Shown in pieces: positions 27,265-39,200 of a DNA stretch of 64,000 bases. Origin of the DNA: Neodiprion pinetum (lineage: Eukaryota > Arthropoda > Insecta > Hymenoptera > Diprionidae). Location: positions 40,775,609 to 40,839,608 of the forward strand of contig NC_060233.1 of NCBI RefSeq assembly GCF_021155775.2, given 5' to 3'. Under the pieces are notes generated by a model, which did no database searches, was not told the DNA's origin, and saw only the letters and a list, made by a program, of their open reading frames with translations. The position numbers and the translations under genes are program-made. Every line of letters starts with the position of its first letter. Position 1 is the first letter of the stretch.

Positions 27265-29139
27265 TCGCTCACTCCTTCATTCTCTCCGTACAACGGACAG
27301 CATCGTACAGGGCTGAGTTTTTACGAGCCGGCCAATAACGAAGGATTAGTCGCCGCTCGTCATCGCTCAAACGGACGAAAGTCCTTTATGTTTTCTACGC
27401 CTTTTCTGCACCGGCTTCCTCGTTCTCCTCGGCTCACTGAGCGCTGATACCGTGTCACATACGGTAAATCGGCATCGCGCGTTCCTCCATCGACGCGTCC
27501 GTTCCGTTCCAACGGGGCAACCGCCCTTCCCGCGAACCAGCCAATTAACAGGGTTATTTATTTTTTCGTTAACCACCCGTAAATCGTCGACCAGCCGCCG
27601 GCTCTGTCGGTGTCACAATTCCCGAACGGGCGTTCGTCCAGCAACCCCTGACGAAGTTCCGGTTAGATTGTTCGATCATCGTGCGAGGAACAGAGCGGAA
27701 TAGGAAGATCGGACGAACGGTGGAAGCTCTTGAATCCCGCTCGCGTGCCAAGAATCCTGTTAAACCAGCTCGGGGGAGGAAATTGAGTCATTTTTGGTCT
27801 CGCGGCTACGTCGCCTTAGACTTCGCGGGGTGTTCGCGTCTGGAAGCCGAAGTGGAAGGCAAACGAGTAGAGACGCACGGACGTGCCGCAGACGGACACC
27901 CCGGCCGAGTGTCGTTGTCCGAATAACGGCCACGGCATCGACCGTTCTTCCTGCCCTCGGTCTGCGCCCTCTACCCATTTTCCTCCTGATCTCCTCGCGC
28001 TCTTCGCCCCTTTGCCGAGCAGTCGAGCATCAAGTTGCCTCGCTTCGATCCCGCGACCAGAAATTGGCAGGAGCAAAACATTCGTTTTTTCCGGTTCACC
28101 TGACGATCACAACGCGCGACCAATGAAACTCCGCCACTGTCTATGTACTCTATATAATTTACGAAAAATTGTCAGAGAGGGGGATCGGTGCCTGCTGCAA
28201 GTATAAATTTGGTAATCTGTTGGCAAAAAGCTTCAGCGGGAAGATTAAACTCCGGTATGACGGCGAATGCATCATGGAATTATTTAACACCGGGATGAAT
28301 ATATGTATAAACAAAGCACGGGTAAATTCATCGAGTTATTTGCGCATCGACGAAACTAGCTGTGCTGCAGCGGGAGAGCGGAATTGGCCCGGACCCAAGC
28401 GACTAGCTTTTGCGTGTTGAGAGTCCTATCGTTTCATTCTCATAATTAAATGCTGCCCGGGTTTCTCCCCCCGCGGAATCAACAAAGTGGATTATATTTC
28501 TGGGATCCAGCCCGCGACCCTGTCCTTCTCGGTCGTATCTAGACCGACCGTCATTTCTCAGTGGATGTAACACGAGTGCGATTTTATTGCTCGCCCACGT
28601 GTCCGCGGACTGCAGGTAGATGTCCCATTGCCGCTATTAAGCCGACCTGCGATCTTGACGCGTTCGCTGAATCACCGCGTGCTCATAAACGTTCCGGGAG
28701 TTGGTTAGAACTGCATTTCGGGAGCCGCATATTTTCCCGATACGGTCTTCGAGTGTGCGTGGATACCCTGAGAGCACGTAACACCGAGGATCTTCCTGCC
28801 CCCGACGACGGCGGCCGGGATTCCGCCGAAAGTTCTTATCGCGGTTAATATCGGCGAGTATATGGGGACCCACTTTATTTTTACGCCGATGTAAACGTCT
28901 CAAAGGAACCGAGCTATCGTATCGAAAACCTCGTAAAGAGTTTCTTCGTAATTAGCAAACGTCTGTCCGCTTTCATAACGCGGTGTATCGTAAACGCGTC
29001 GTTAAAAAAATTTTCGTACCGCACAGTCCGACACTCCAAAACTCTCTTATACCGTTACTTTCGTTATAATTGTGTGCGACGCTTGTTTGCTTCGATCCTC
29101 AGTGTAATTTCAACCGTCAAATTTTTGCCCCGTCTCCAG

Positions 29140-29210
29140 ATCGGCCGTGAGTTACGCTACCACTCTGGATCTTGAACGTAGCTCAACCAAAAGAAATCTG
29201 ACACGGAATC
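29140..29210 (+). other. 5' untranslated part of the first coding exon
   Basis: A pyrimidine-rich tract ending in CGTCTCCAG at 29139 makes a good 3' splice site 71 bases before the start codon. If used, one or more non-coding first exons lie further upstream. The promoter is not located; candidates are the immediate upstream sequence or the GC-rich blocks at 24.3-25.1 kb and 9.4-11.6 kb. Confidence 0.45.
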
Positions 29211-30236
29211 ATGGAGAACTACGAGGACGAGGATGACGTGCACTTTTGCATCAAGTGTCACGCGACTATCAACGGACTGGAGAACTACGTTCAGCACCGT
29301 CGAGCCGGGTGCTGTCGCCTTCCGGTGAAACAAGGTGGCGTCCAAGGGACGACGAGTACTTCGAAGACCGTTTCATACCCGGAGATCCCAAATGCCGACG
29401 CGTTTTTCAATTCGCTTGAGCTCCGGAGCAGCGCGAAGAAGCCCCAAAGACGTATTTCTAGGACGAGGCTTAACGCTGGCAAGAAGAACGAAGGCCACGC
29501 TGAGGCGAGGATAAAGAGACCTCGTAGGTCTCAGACGGAGTCCGAAGAAGTGAATTCGAAAGCTCTCGTCCCCGGAAAGCTGAACATCCTCCCCGTCGAC
29601 GCAGAGCTCGACAACCCCACCGACCATCTGAGCATTCCCTCGCTAGTCGGCTTCCCCGACATCGTGACGTCGTCTACAGGAAAATCCGTTGCGACAACCT
29701 CGTCGAGCAAGAACTGCACGACAGCAGGATCGATGATGAAGATCACGGTTCTTAATTACGGCGACAAGCAGGAGATTCCGCAAGAAACTTCGTTCGAAAC
29801 CTTCATGGCTGACGACTCCGTCGCTAAGTCCGGTACATCTAAGCAGCGTGAAGTTTGGCTCGGAGACACTGTCCTCGTCGATATGGGAACTGGTGCTGAA
29901 ACCAAGGACACAGCGCACTCTTCTCTCTCTCAGTACGAGGTGTACGACTACGTAGACGAGGTTGATTCCGAAGACGAGTGCTCCCCGGACGAAGACGTGG
30001 TCGAGGAGGAATCGTGCTCCGAAACCGACGACGCTGACGACCCGGAGTATCCACCGCAAGGCCACACTGGAGGGAAGTGGCGACCCGGACTTCCGGCCGT
30101 TGCTCAGATGGAAACCGAGCTCGCGGAGGAAGAAGTCGAACTTGATCCGGAAGACGACAATCCGGAACAACCGCCGCCATCTTACACTGGTGGAAAATGG
30201 GAGCCAACAAGCCAGCAGGAAATTGCTCATGGACAG
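29211..30236 (+). CDS. Zinc finger gene, coding exon 1 (residues 1-342)
   Basis: The exon opens with an acidic start, then a C2HC finger (C13, C16, H29, C34). Basic clusters at residues 76-86 and 100-106 (RIKRPRR) look like nuclear localisation signals. A Ser/Thr-rich middle is followed by a strongly acidic stretch (about residues 245-280), and then two copies of a T-G-G-K-W-x-P motif at residues 284-293 and 324-333, separated by a second acidic segment. The exon ends in phase 0 at CAG|GTATAA; reading on into the intron meets TAA at once. A frame this long, with this composition and an N-terminal finger, makes coding status secure. Confidence 0.9.
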
Positions 30237-33200
30237 GTATAACGCGGAATGCGACGAAGCTGTAGTGTTGGAAGGAATGAGAAGTAGTCTGTCTTTCGTC
30301 CGTTGCAGAAGGCGGGCGATGACGGGAGCAAGGATGAGAAGGAGCCTGGAAACCAACCCCCGCCAGACCATACCAGAGGAAAATGGGTTCCTGGTGCTCG
30401 GAGTGACCGGAACAGCGGCTTCTATTGCAGTCCCTGTGCTCGAACCCTCGCCTCCAAAGTAGTCTACGAACGGCACCTGCTCTCTGAGCTTCATGCGAAA
30501 CGCAGTATCACTGAACTCGATGGGGAACTTCGTCTTCCCGCGGGAGTCGAATCCGCTCCTGTGAAGGGGACTCGTTCAATGCGGGGAAGGCGGGTGGTAG
30601 CCAGCTGGGTAAGTCGCGTTAGAAAAAAATCATTTAATTTTGTTTCCAGCTCTGAAGGGTATTCTTGAATCTACTGCAGAAGGTGCAGGATAACGAGGAG
30701 AATAGCGCATCGGATATCCAGAAACAGTCGAGGAACAGAAAACGAGAGGTCATATGGTGCGAAATGTGCAAAACTTGGGTTCAGCGGCCTCAGATGGGAA
30801 AGCATCTTCTCTCTCATTACCACTGCCGTATCTCCGGAGTTGTTCCTCGCAGTCCCAGAGCGCGCACCTTTCTTCTAGACAACATGGCCAATATTGTACG
30901 TCAGTCCCCGTTCCAGTGTGCCGGATGCCGCTTCTATTGCAACACCGAAGAAACTTTCCTACGTCACTGGCGCTCTAAATATCACACTGATGCACATCGA
31001 GAGGTGAGATTTCCAGGTTTTATTGTCATGCATTGGCATGATGTTAGGCTAGCTATAACGTGAACCTTTTTAAACAAATACATTCATCGAAATCTGCTTC
31101 AGTCTTTTGACAACGGTTGGCTTCTTGTACATGCCCAGCATTCTTTGAAAGGATGCGTTTTTCAACTCCTTCGAATATCAAACCAGATTCAATTTTATCG
31201 CTTGCATGTTAAAAATTTAAACATCTTCACAGGTTATTTTCTTTCATTCTTTTAACATATAATCAGTGATTACACTTGTATATGTACATGTGATGTCAGC
31301 TCACGTGATTGGGGTACCATATCAATTGGCAAAGAATTCAGGAAACTTATAGGTGCAGGCAAATCAAATAATTCACCTGGCCTGTTACGTTATTCCAATG
31401 AATCTTAGTCGCTACGTTATAGCCAACGAAAACGACATAGAAGTACTTTTAGCTGTTTCTCTCTTTTCCACCTCGAAGATATCGAGTAGCTTCAGGTGCA
31501 CAGCGTGCGATGTTTGGTGTGAAGATAACGATGAGATGGAGGTGCACGTGATGAGTTTGAGTCACCGACAAGTCGTTTCAATGATGGACGGTTCAGTGCC
31601 AGTAGTGATAACGCGACAGCGTCGTTTGCCGTGTGACACATGTGGCCAGCACTTTAGATACAACCTACAGCTAAAGCAGCATGTAGCGGAGACGGGGCAC
31701 GCGGCGGAAACAGCATCGGATGAATACCAAACGCGACTTCGATGTCAGCAGTGCAACCAGATCTTCCGCTCGCAAATAGCTCTGCAGCGACACCAACTGT
31801 CCAATCATGTGTTTAAATCCTCGGTCAAAATCGAACCGTACTTCTGCTCGTTGTGCGCCTTGACGTTCTCATCCACCGATGAAGCCATTCGACACCGCAA
31901 ATCTTCCCGCCACAAAGACCGCGTCGAGGCTAAGAAGTACGCACAGACGGGTGTTCAGCGAAAAAAGAACTGTCTGCACTGCGACGCCTCTCTACCCAGC
32001 ATCGCCAAACTCAAAGAACACCTTCTATCCACACACATCGAGCTGTGTCCAAGGTGAGTGGGCCTTCGAATTTGAACAATTGGTCAACAGTCCAAGAGCT
32101 CAAAGAAACGGGATGGATACTGAATTCAGGATCAGCATATTTTTTGATACTTACGGATTCTTTTAGCTCAGTGGGCTGATGACAAGAAGGGTGTAAGGAA
32201 ATTTTCATCGAATAAAACACTTTGCTAATATTTCTGCATGGTCTTTCAGGTGTCCCAGGTGTGGAATGTCCTTCCCAACGCCCCAAGGTCTTGCGCTGCA
32301 CTCTCGTCAGCGAAAGTGTAAGTTCGGGTCGGCCCAAGCGTCGGGAAATGACAAGAGAGAGAGGAGCAGTTCCAGGAGTGCAGGGAATGACGAGAAAGTG
32401 GTCGAAAACGCTGGTAGTGCCGAGGACTGTCAGGGTGCCAACACAGCCGGGAATGTTGAAAAGGTGGTTGCAGAAGCTGCCGGTACCGAGTACTCCCAGA
32501 ATGTCAAGGAAACTAAGGTGCTTGAAGAAGCTTCCAATGCCAAAGACTGGCAATGCGGCAAGTGCGGCTACACGACAAAATCTGCAGCTGAGTACATTTA
32601 CCACGAATCTCTGCACGTCGAGAAAAAGACCGGTCTCGAGACCGCTGATATGGTCCAGGAGACGCATCAATGCACCATCTGCCCGAAGTCCTTCAAGAAG
32701 AAAAACAACCTCATCGCACACCTTCGTTGCCATACCGGTGAGAAACGTTTCTTGTGCCCTAGCTGCAACCAGCCCTTCGTGACTCGCGCCAAACTCAACC
32801 AACATCGTGCCGCCAACTGTTCACCCTGCTCCGAGTCTCAGATAGACGATGGCGAACGACAGAGGAACTACGTTTGCACCGTATGCCAGGGCGCCTTCCA
32901 TACTCGGTAAGTGCCACTCGTTAAAGTTCGATTTGCTCGATGACGATAACAGGTCATGGAGTCTTGCGATGAGAATCGACTGTTTTCTGGTCAGTTTGGT
33001 ACCGTTATTATTAGGCGGGTTTTGCAGTTTGGCAGTGGACATAAAGCGGAGAGTTATTGCCAACCGTCCGTTCGTAAAACAAGGCGAAGTAGCGAGCCGC
33101 GTGCAGCGTGGTAGGTACGTAAAATTTAACCGCAACGGCCCGGCCTGGCCGGTAGCAATGTTCGTCCTCTAGCTTATAAATAAGCGAACGAGTATTTAGG

Positions 33201-36200
33201 AAAAAATACAGGACAATAAACGCGGGTGCAAAACTGTCCCGGCGAAGCGAACGTATAGCAGTAAAAGTGTCCTCGCTGCATAACTATAAAATAAAGGACC
33301 GTGTCCGCCCGCCCGCGGACACCCCCGACGCTGCCACGCGCCCGACCATATTAACATCTCGGGCGACGCCGGCGTCGGCGTTGGTCCGCTCTAAGCCCAC
33401 CGGTCATTCTAGTATTTAACGAGGCTGTATTACCGCGGTGGAAAGTACCAACACTCCTGATCGTCGCGTCCCTCCTCCCAAAATAATCCCTCCCCGCAGC
33501 CCCGCGCCCTCTCGCTCCTCTCGGTTCCTCTTCACCACCACCACCCACACCTCGTAACACAATACGAGTGTAACGTAGTCGGCTGAGCCACCGGAAGGCC
33601 CGGCAGGCAGTGCGCTAAGTGTCGAGGCGTGGGCGAACCGAGCTCTATAAAGCAACTCTGTTAACACCTTGGTAAGGCCGCGTGCGAGGCCAACCTTTCC
33701 GCCGTGCAGCCACCGTTCCAACCAACGAGACGAAGACGTTTTGTACCTTTCACCTATTCCTTCGCTTCGTACGAAAGAGGGGGTGGGCTGAGAAAGCGAT
33801 TAGGATGCTTGTTCGAAACACCTGTCCCAGCCCTTGTACACGCGACAATCAAACGCGGGTCAAACTATTTTTACCAACCACCCACCGTAACAACTACTAT
33901 CAAGGTACCTTGAACTCCTCCTTGCATCAATCGCCAACCGAGAGTTCCCGACGATTTTTACAATTGTTACGACTATCCACGGTGTTGGAAGGTTTGCGAA
34001 CAATACCGTTTTCGAAACGGCAAATAACTGTTTGCTGAAAGACGATTTTTATAGTGATGATTTCTCATGGCTTTACGTGAGGTATTCTTCTGTCTGCAAG
34101 GCGAAATATTTTTTGCGATAGTGCGATTGTCTCGAGAACAGGTGTGATGCTATCTTCATTATTCAATTTCATTGTCAGATGCAGGTCGTTAGTACTCTCT
34201 AATACCGTTGAATTGAAAGTCGACACAAAGACACATCGGCGCACAAGTTCTCGTGAATCATCGGTACAGATAGTATCGAGCATTTTTGTTCCTCCTTGGA
34301 TTTGCACCCGGAACATAATATATAGTCCAGAATTTATATCACCGCTGGATTTCTCTAGCATTGCAGGTCTTTCTCCTTCCCGCGAACATCTTGAACGATT
34401 AGCCATGCAATGCTTCTCTTTCGTGCACCATCTAGGTACTGCGGGCTCTCAGGCAGCGACTATACATTCCCATTATCAGTACCTGAAGCGAGAGTCCGAG
34501 CCCGCTAGGCATTGCGCTGATCTTCGGACTAGATACTCTCTGTAATTAGTTTCCTAGAAAACCCTCCAACCAATTGACGAATAAGGATCTCTCCAGCATC
34601 TGGGCTGCTGTTCTGCACGCGGCAATCCAGTTCATCTCAACCAGATTTTATTCGTGGATATTCTATTATCCCATTGTTTGCTTGAAATAACAAACTTTTT
34701 ATCCAAGTATCCGAACGAAATGAAGAGATAAATTTTTATGAATTTTAGTTATAAATAAACTGGTAAGAAACTAAAAATATCGAAACGGAGTCTGGTCATT
34801 TCAGTCGGTTTTACATACCTATGCGGTTAAAATTAATGTCAATCAAATTTTTAGAAGACTCCCACAATGAGAAATCACGAATTTTGAATTAACACTGGAT
34901 ATATTCCGAGGCTAAGAATTTTCAAAAAAATCGGACAAGCAATTATTTCTCATTAGTAGAAACAAAATCGCATATTCGTTACATCCTCTTCTGCACGAAG
35001 TGTAAAAAACGCGCGTGACCACAATGCGATAAAAATACCGCGAAATTGTACGATACCAATCGTCGTGGGACCTGCTGAATTGAAAGATATTCGTCCGAAG
35101 TATCTTTCAACGGTAGAGGAAGGTGTGCGTCAGGCGAGGTGGCGCGCAAATGTCTCGTCACGGGCCCAGGCAGGGAGCTGAAAGGACGTTGCGCGAGGCG
35201 TCCGGGGTCCGCGGAGGAGGCCATTCGTTACCCGGACCCGTAGTCGCAGGAGCGAAGCCGAGGGGCCTTATGCCGCTCGGCGGCGTGTTCGCATCGCGTC
35301 GCATCGCATCGCATCGCGCAGCGCAGCGCAACGCGCTCGCGATCCTGTAGCGGAAAGAACGAAGGTAATTACGGGACAGGCAGAAGGCAGCTCCCGATCC
35401 TGATCCCATTTCCAAGAATACGCTCGCAGGCACGATGTATGCGCATATTCAAGATGGTATGTTACATACGCGCGCCGTTGACCGTACGTTTCGCAAGTGC
35501 CTACGCGCGTTCTCGGCCGCCTATATTTACATATATGGTCCTCACCGGGCGCGCGCGTATCTTTTATCTCGGGCTGCGGTAATGGCGTCCGCCCCCCTCG
35601 CCGCCCCCCTCGCCCGCCCCCGCATCCGTCCGTGCGCCCTTAAATACCTCGGGCCCAGGTGTGTGCGTGCGTGCGCCCGCGATCTGCATGGGTTCGAGAC
35701 AATGCAAACCCCCTCTTTCCCCACCGCTGCACTTTCCCATCTCCTCCGCATCGCGCGCCCTTCGCCCTGGGCCCGCCGGTCCTCCTCCGTTGTCCTCCGT
35801 CGAGTCCGCGGGGGTGCGGGTGACGGGATGGATGTCCTCTCCCCCCGTCCTCTCCCTCCGGCGGGTCCTGCCTGCCTGCCTGCAGGACCGCGAAGGCACG
35901 CGGATAGACGGTGTGCAGCGCGTCCTTCTCCCGCGATGCGACGCGTTGCGCGCCTGCGATGCATATGCACACACCGGGAAAACCCGTCTTCGTGTATGCG
36001 CGTTATACCGCATGCGGGTATAAACGCGGCAGACAGTTTAGTGGTGACCGCCCCGCTCGCGAAGTCCAGTTGTCCGGTGAAATATTGCGATTCATAAAAT
36101 AAAACAGGCTTGCGGTCGAGGCCGCGGAGACAGAGTCAGAGCCACGGAGTTGGCGGCGGTCGCCGACCATTCTGAACGTCCTGCAGGCCCCCGGTCACCT

Positions 36201-39200
36201 CCGCCCCCCCCCCCCCCCCCCCCTCTTCGTTCCCGGTTTCTGCCCCCCGCTGAAGCGCCGCCAAACCGCAGCCATCGCGACGCGTCGCTGCCGCTTCTGC
36301 TTCTGCTCTTGCTTCTGTCGCTGCATCTCTCTCTCTCTCTCTCTATCCCTGTATACATACTTTCGCCCTTATAGTTTTATAGGGGTCACTCGTACACTCT
36401 GACCCCTTCTCCAACGCCCTCATGCTTTTCTATGAGTATAATAAACACTTATCGCGTGAAGCGTCGATGTTACGCCTGCTGAGGGTGGAAGCGAGAGTCG
36501 AGATATGACAACGGTGTATTCTCTGATTCAGAAATTGATTTCGTGCACCTTTTGGCGGATATGGATGCTGATGCAAGCCGTGTCGCGTAAATAATTTCAC
36601 TATTTTTTTTTTTTCAATTTTAGGTGCCGTATTATCTAACAATTAGACGATGTCGACAAGTAGGGTAATGATTGTAATGAATATTACATTATTAAAGTCT
36701 TGAAGAACGGAACAAAAAAAACATAAACCACTGAACCCCCAATTCCATTATCCTTTTATTTCATTCCAAGATTCATAGCGGGATTTTTCTTTTTTTAGGA
36801 TTCAGAAGGTGCAACTCTGAAATCTAAAGAAAGCTGTTTGAAAAAGATCAGTTCAATTTTTTTAAATCGCATCGTAACACAGCACAGCTATCTTACATAA
36901 AAAGATTCGCGAAGTGACTCGATCTACAATAATTGAGGTTCGCAATTCCCGTACTCATTCTCTATTAAAAACAATTGCATTAGTCAAGATTTCCATCAGT
37001 TGATACGAAAAGATTTCGCATTTACTTGAGTAACCTACGTCGACAACGGAATTTCAAGAGTTGAAAACATGAATAGTCCAAAAAAACAAAAAAAAAAAAA
37101 CTACCTGTTCGACCCTGACGAATAATAAACAAACGTGACGCAATTCTCCCCTCGCTTTATGCGCTCCATAGCACATGTAACATATAAAATCAGGGTCAAA
37201 ACATGCGCAGCGTTGTAAAGGAAACAAAGGAATGCGAAGTGCAAAAACCGCGCTATCCTTATTTCACACCTACCCTAAAAAAGCACCGCGAAGGGAATCC
37301 CTGCAGGACGGATGTTCCCACAAACCTTAGCGCGCGCGGTTTGTCCCGGTTAAGGGGGGAGGGAGGTTGATGGGACGGGGGTGCGGACCGAGTCGTTATG
37401 AGCGGCAGGAAGGCGAGATCTTTTCCCTTCCTCGTTGAAATTAGCTCGCGACATGTTTATTGTAAATGAATCCCCACTTCGGGGCCTCGGAAGAGGCGCG
37501 AAACCAGCGAGAAGCGGCGGCGGTGGGGGGGCAAACGGGGGTTAGTTTCGCGTTTGCGAGGGTCCCGATTTATGCGACCGTTACCGAGCCCTCCAGCGCA
37601 ATTAAGCTTGCGTTATAATATTGTTGTTTATTCGACACCCGCCCCCGCGCTCCAACCACCCCGTCGACGTACCCCTAATCTTCCTGACGCTGTCGCCCCC
37701 TCCTTTCATCTTGCGCAAACCGGAAAGGGGGATGCTTGCACTCGAGTATCCTCCCTCCCTTCTCTTACCGCGGGTAAAATCGTGCACCTAGACCAGCCCG
37801 AAGGTAGGTATTTGTCCGGGCAAATACGCGATGGGACGAGGGGGTAAGGGGGGCGAGTTTGATTGGCTCGATTAATTCGGACGCGCACACGCGTGCGCCT
37901 CGTGTGAGTGTGTGTGTGTGTGGGGGGGTGTACACGCATTCTCGCCTAGTCACGTATCTCGGTTAATGAAACTGCCTTACGCTGAGTCTGCAACGTGCCG
38001 AAGCAGCTGTATTCCCCCCATCCGCAGGCAAACAGAACTCGGAATTTTCCCCGAGATCCTTCTTTTTGAAAACGGACCGGCGGGCCGATACGAGACTCTG
38101 CGTCGCAGGGGGGGAAGTCGGGGTCCATCTCGCGTTACGGGCCTACGTATATGTGCACACGTCTCGCGTGACACGAAAACGTGTTTGTAAGGACGTTACG
38201 TCGCTGCGTGGGTGGATTATACCCTACGCGTATACGTATCTACGCTGTCCGTAGGCGCCGGGCAAACGGGTAATACGCATCCGCGACACGCCACGCCGCG
38301 CCACGCTTACCGGCCCCCTAGGGGAAGATGTAATCTACGCCCCCTAACCTAATCGTTGTCAGCCCGTGTGTATACCGCGGCTCCGACTGCCGCCCGGCCA
38401 ATTAGGCACTCCTGCGATTTCGTACTTGCAAACCCGTGCACACTCATGCGTGCGATACAAATCTATATGTGTAAACGGATCCGGAAAACTCCTCGGCTCG
38501 AGGCGCTGGGACGTGATGGTATAACCTCGCGCTTTTCACTCGCGGTTAAAAATACCTACCTGTCCTCTTGTCCGGGTGATATACCTCGATCTCACGGGAT
38601 GAATTCTTATGTGCAGGAATTCCAAAGCCTTTACGTTTTTCTTCTTCTTCTTTTTTTTTCATCTACCGTGGTCGGCCTTTTTATCCATCCTCGGGCGGTT
38701 CGTCTATGGCTTATAGATTTAAATCTGTATTCGAATTGCCGGGAATTTCGAATCTTCGATTTCTCCATTATCACGATCGGTCGATACAACGCGACAACAC
38801 CTGAAAACTAATTTCTTCAACGTATTTGAGGTTAATTAATGTAGAAGTGAGAATTCCTCGACGTTACTACGAGTGTAAGGTCTTACTGCGTGAAATTTTG
38901 ATAGTTTTAGTTGACGTTCCATTGAGCTCTCAGGTTGACGAAAAAAGGACTTTCTTTATGAACTCAATCTATCTTTCAGTGCCTAGTTATACTAAATCAC
39001 GAATGACAAAAAAGCATACGAGTATAAAAAATTCAAGAATTCATTACTTTTAATATCTTAGAACAATCTGTTTCCATGGGAGTCTTCTTGTCGAGTCCTC
39101 TCACACATGGTGCCCGACCAAAGTTGAGTATCGCAAATAGCGCAAGTACGAACTCTGTACGTATAATAAAGGTGCATCCACGTACGTGACACGCAGACCA

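Larger units (their letters stand above)
25111..29139. other. Upstream region of the zinc finger gene, no gene seen
   Basis: CpG-rich, mixed sequence with many short overlapping frames on both strands, none with a recognisable domain. Part of it may be promoter or first intron of the zinc finger gene. Confidence 0.55.

Noticed and set aside
29643..30494. 283-codon open frame on the - strand
   Set aside because: It lies antisense to coding exon 1 and exon 2 of the zinc finger gene, runs across their splice sites, and shows no domain. It is a shadow of the GC-rich coding sequence.
30609..30679. Alternative acceptor at 30649 for exon 3
   Set aside because: In the phase set by exon 2 it gives CTC TGA, a stop at the second codon.
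32011..32805. 264-codon open frame on the - strand
   Set aside because: It is antisense to exons 4 and 5, which encode clear zinc fingers; the antisense reading has no recognisable features.
35542..36023. Several overlapping 110-150 codon frames on both strands
   Set aside because: They sit in a CpG-rich island of intron 5 where stop codons are rare; all lack domains and none has matching splice phases with the gene.
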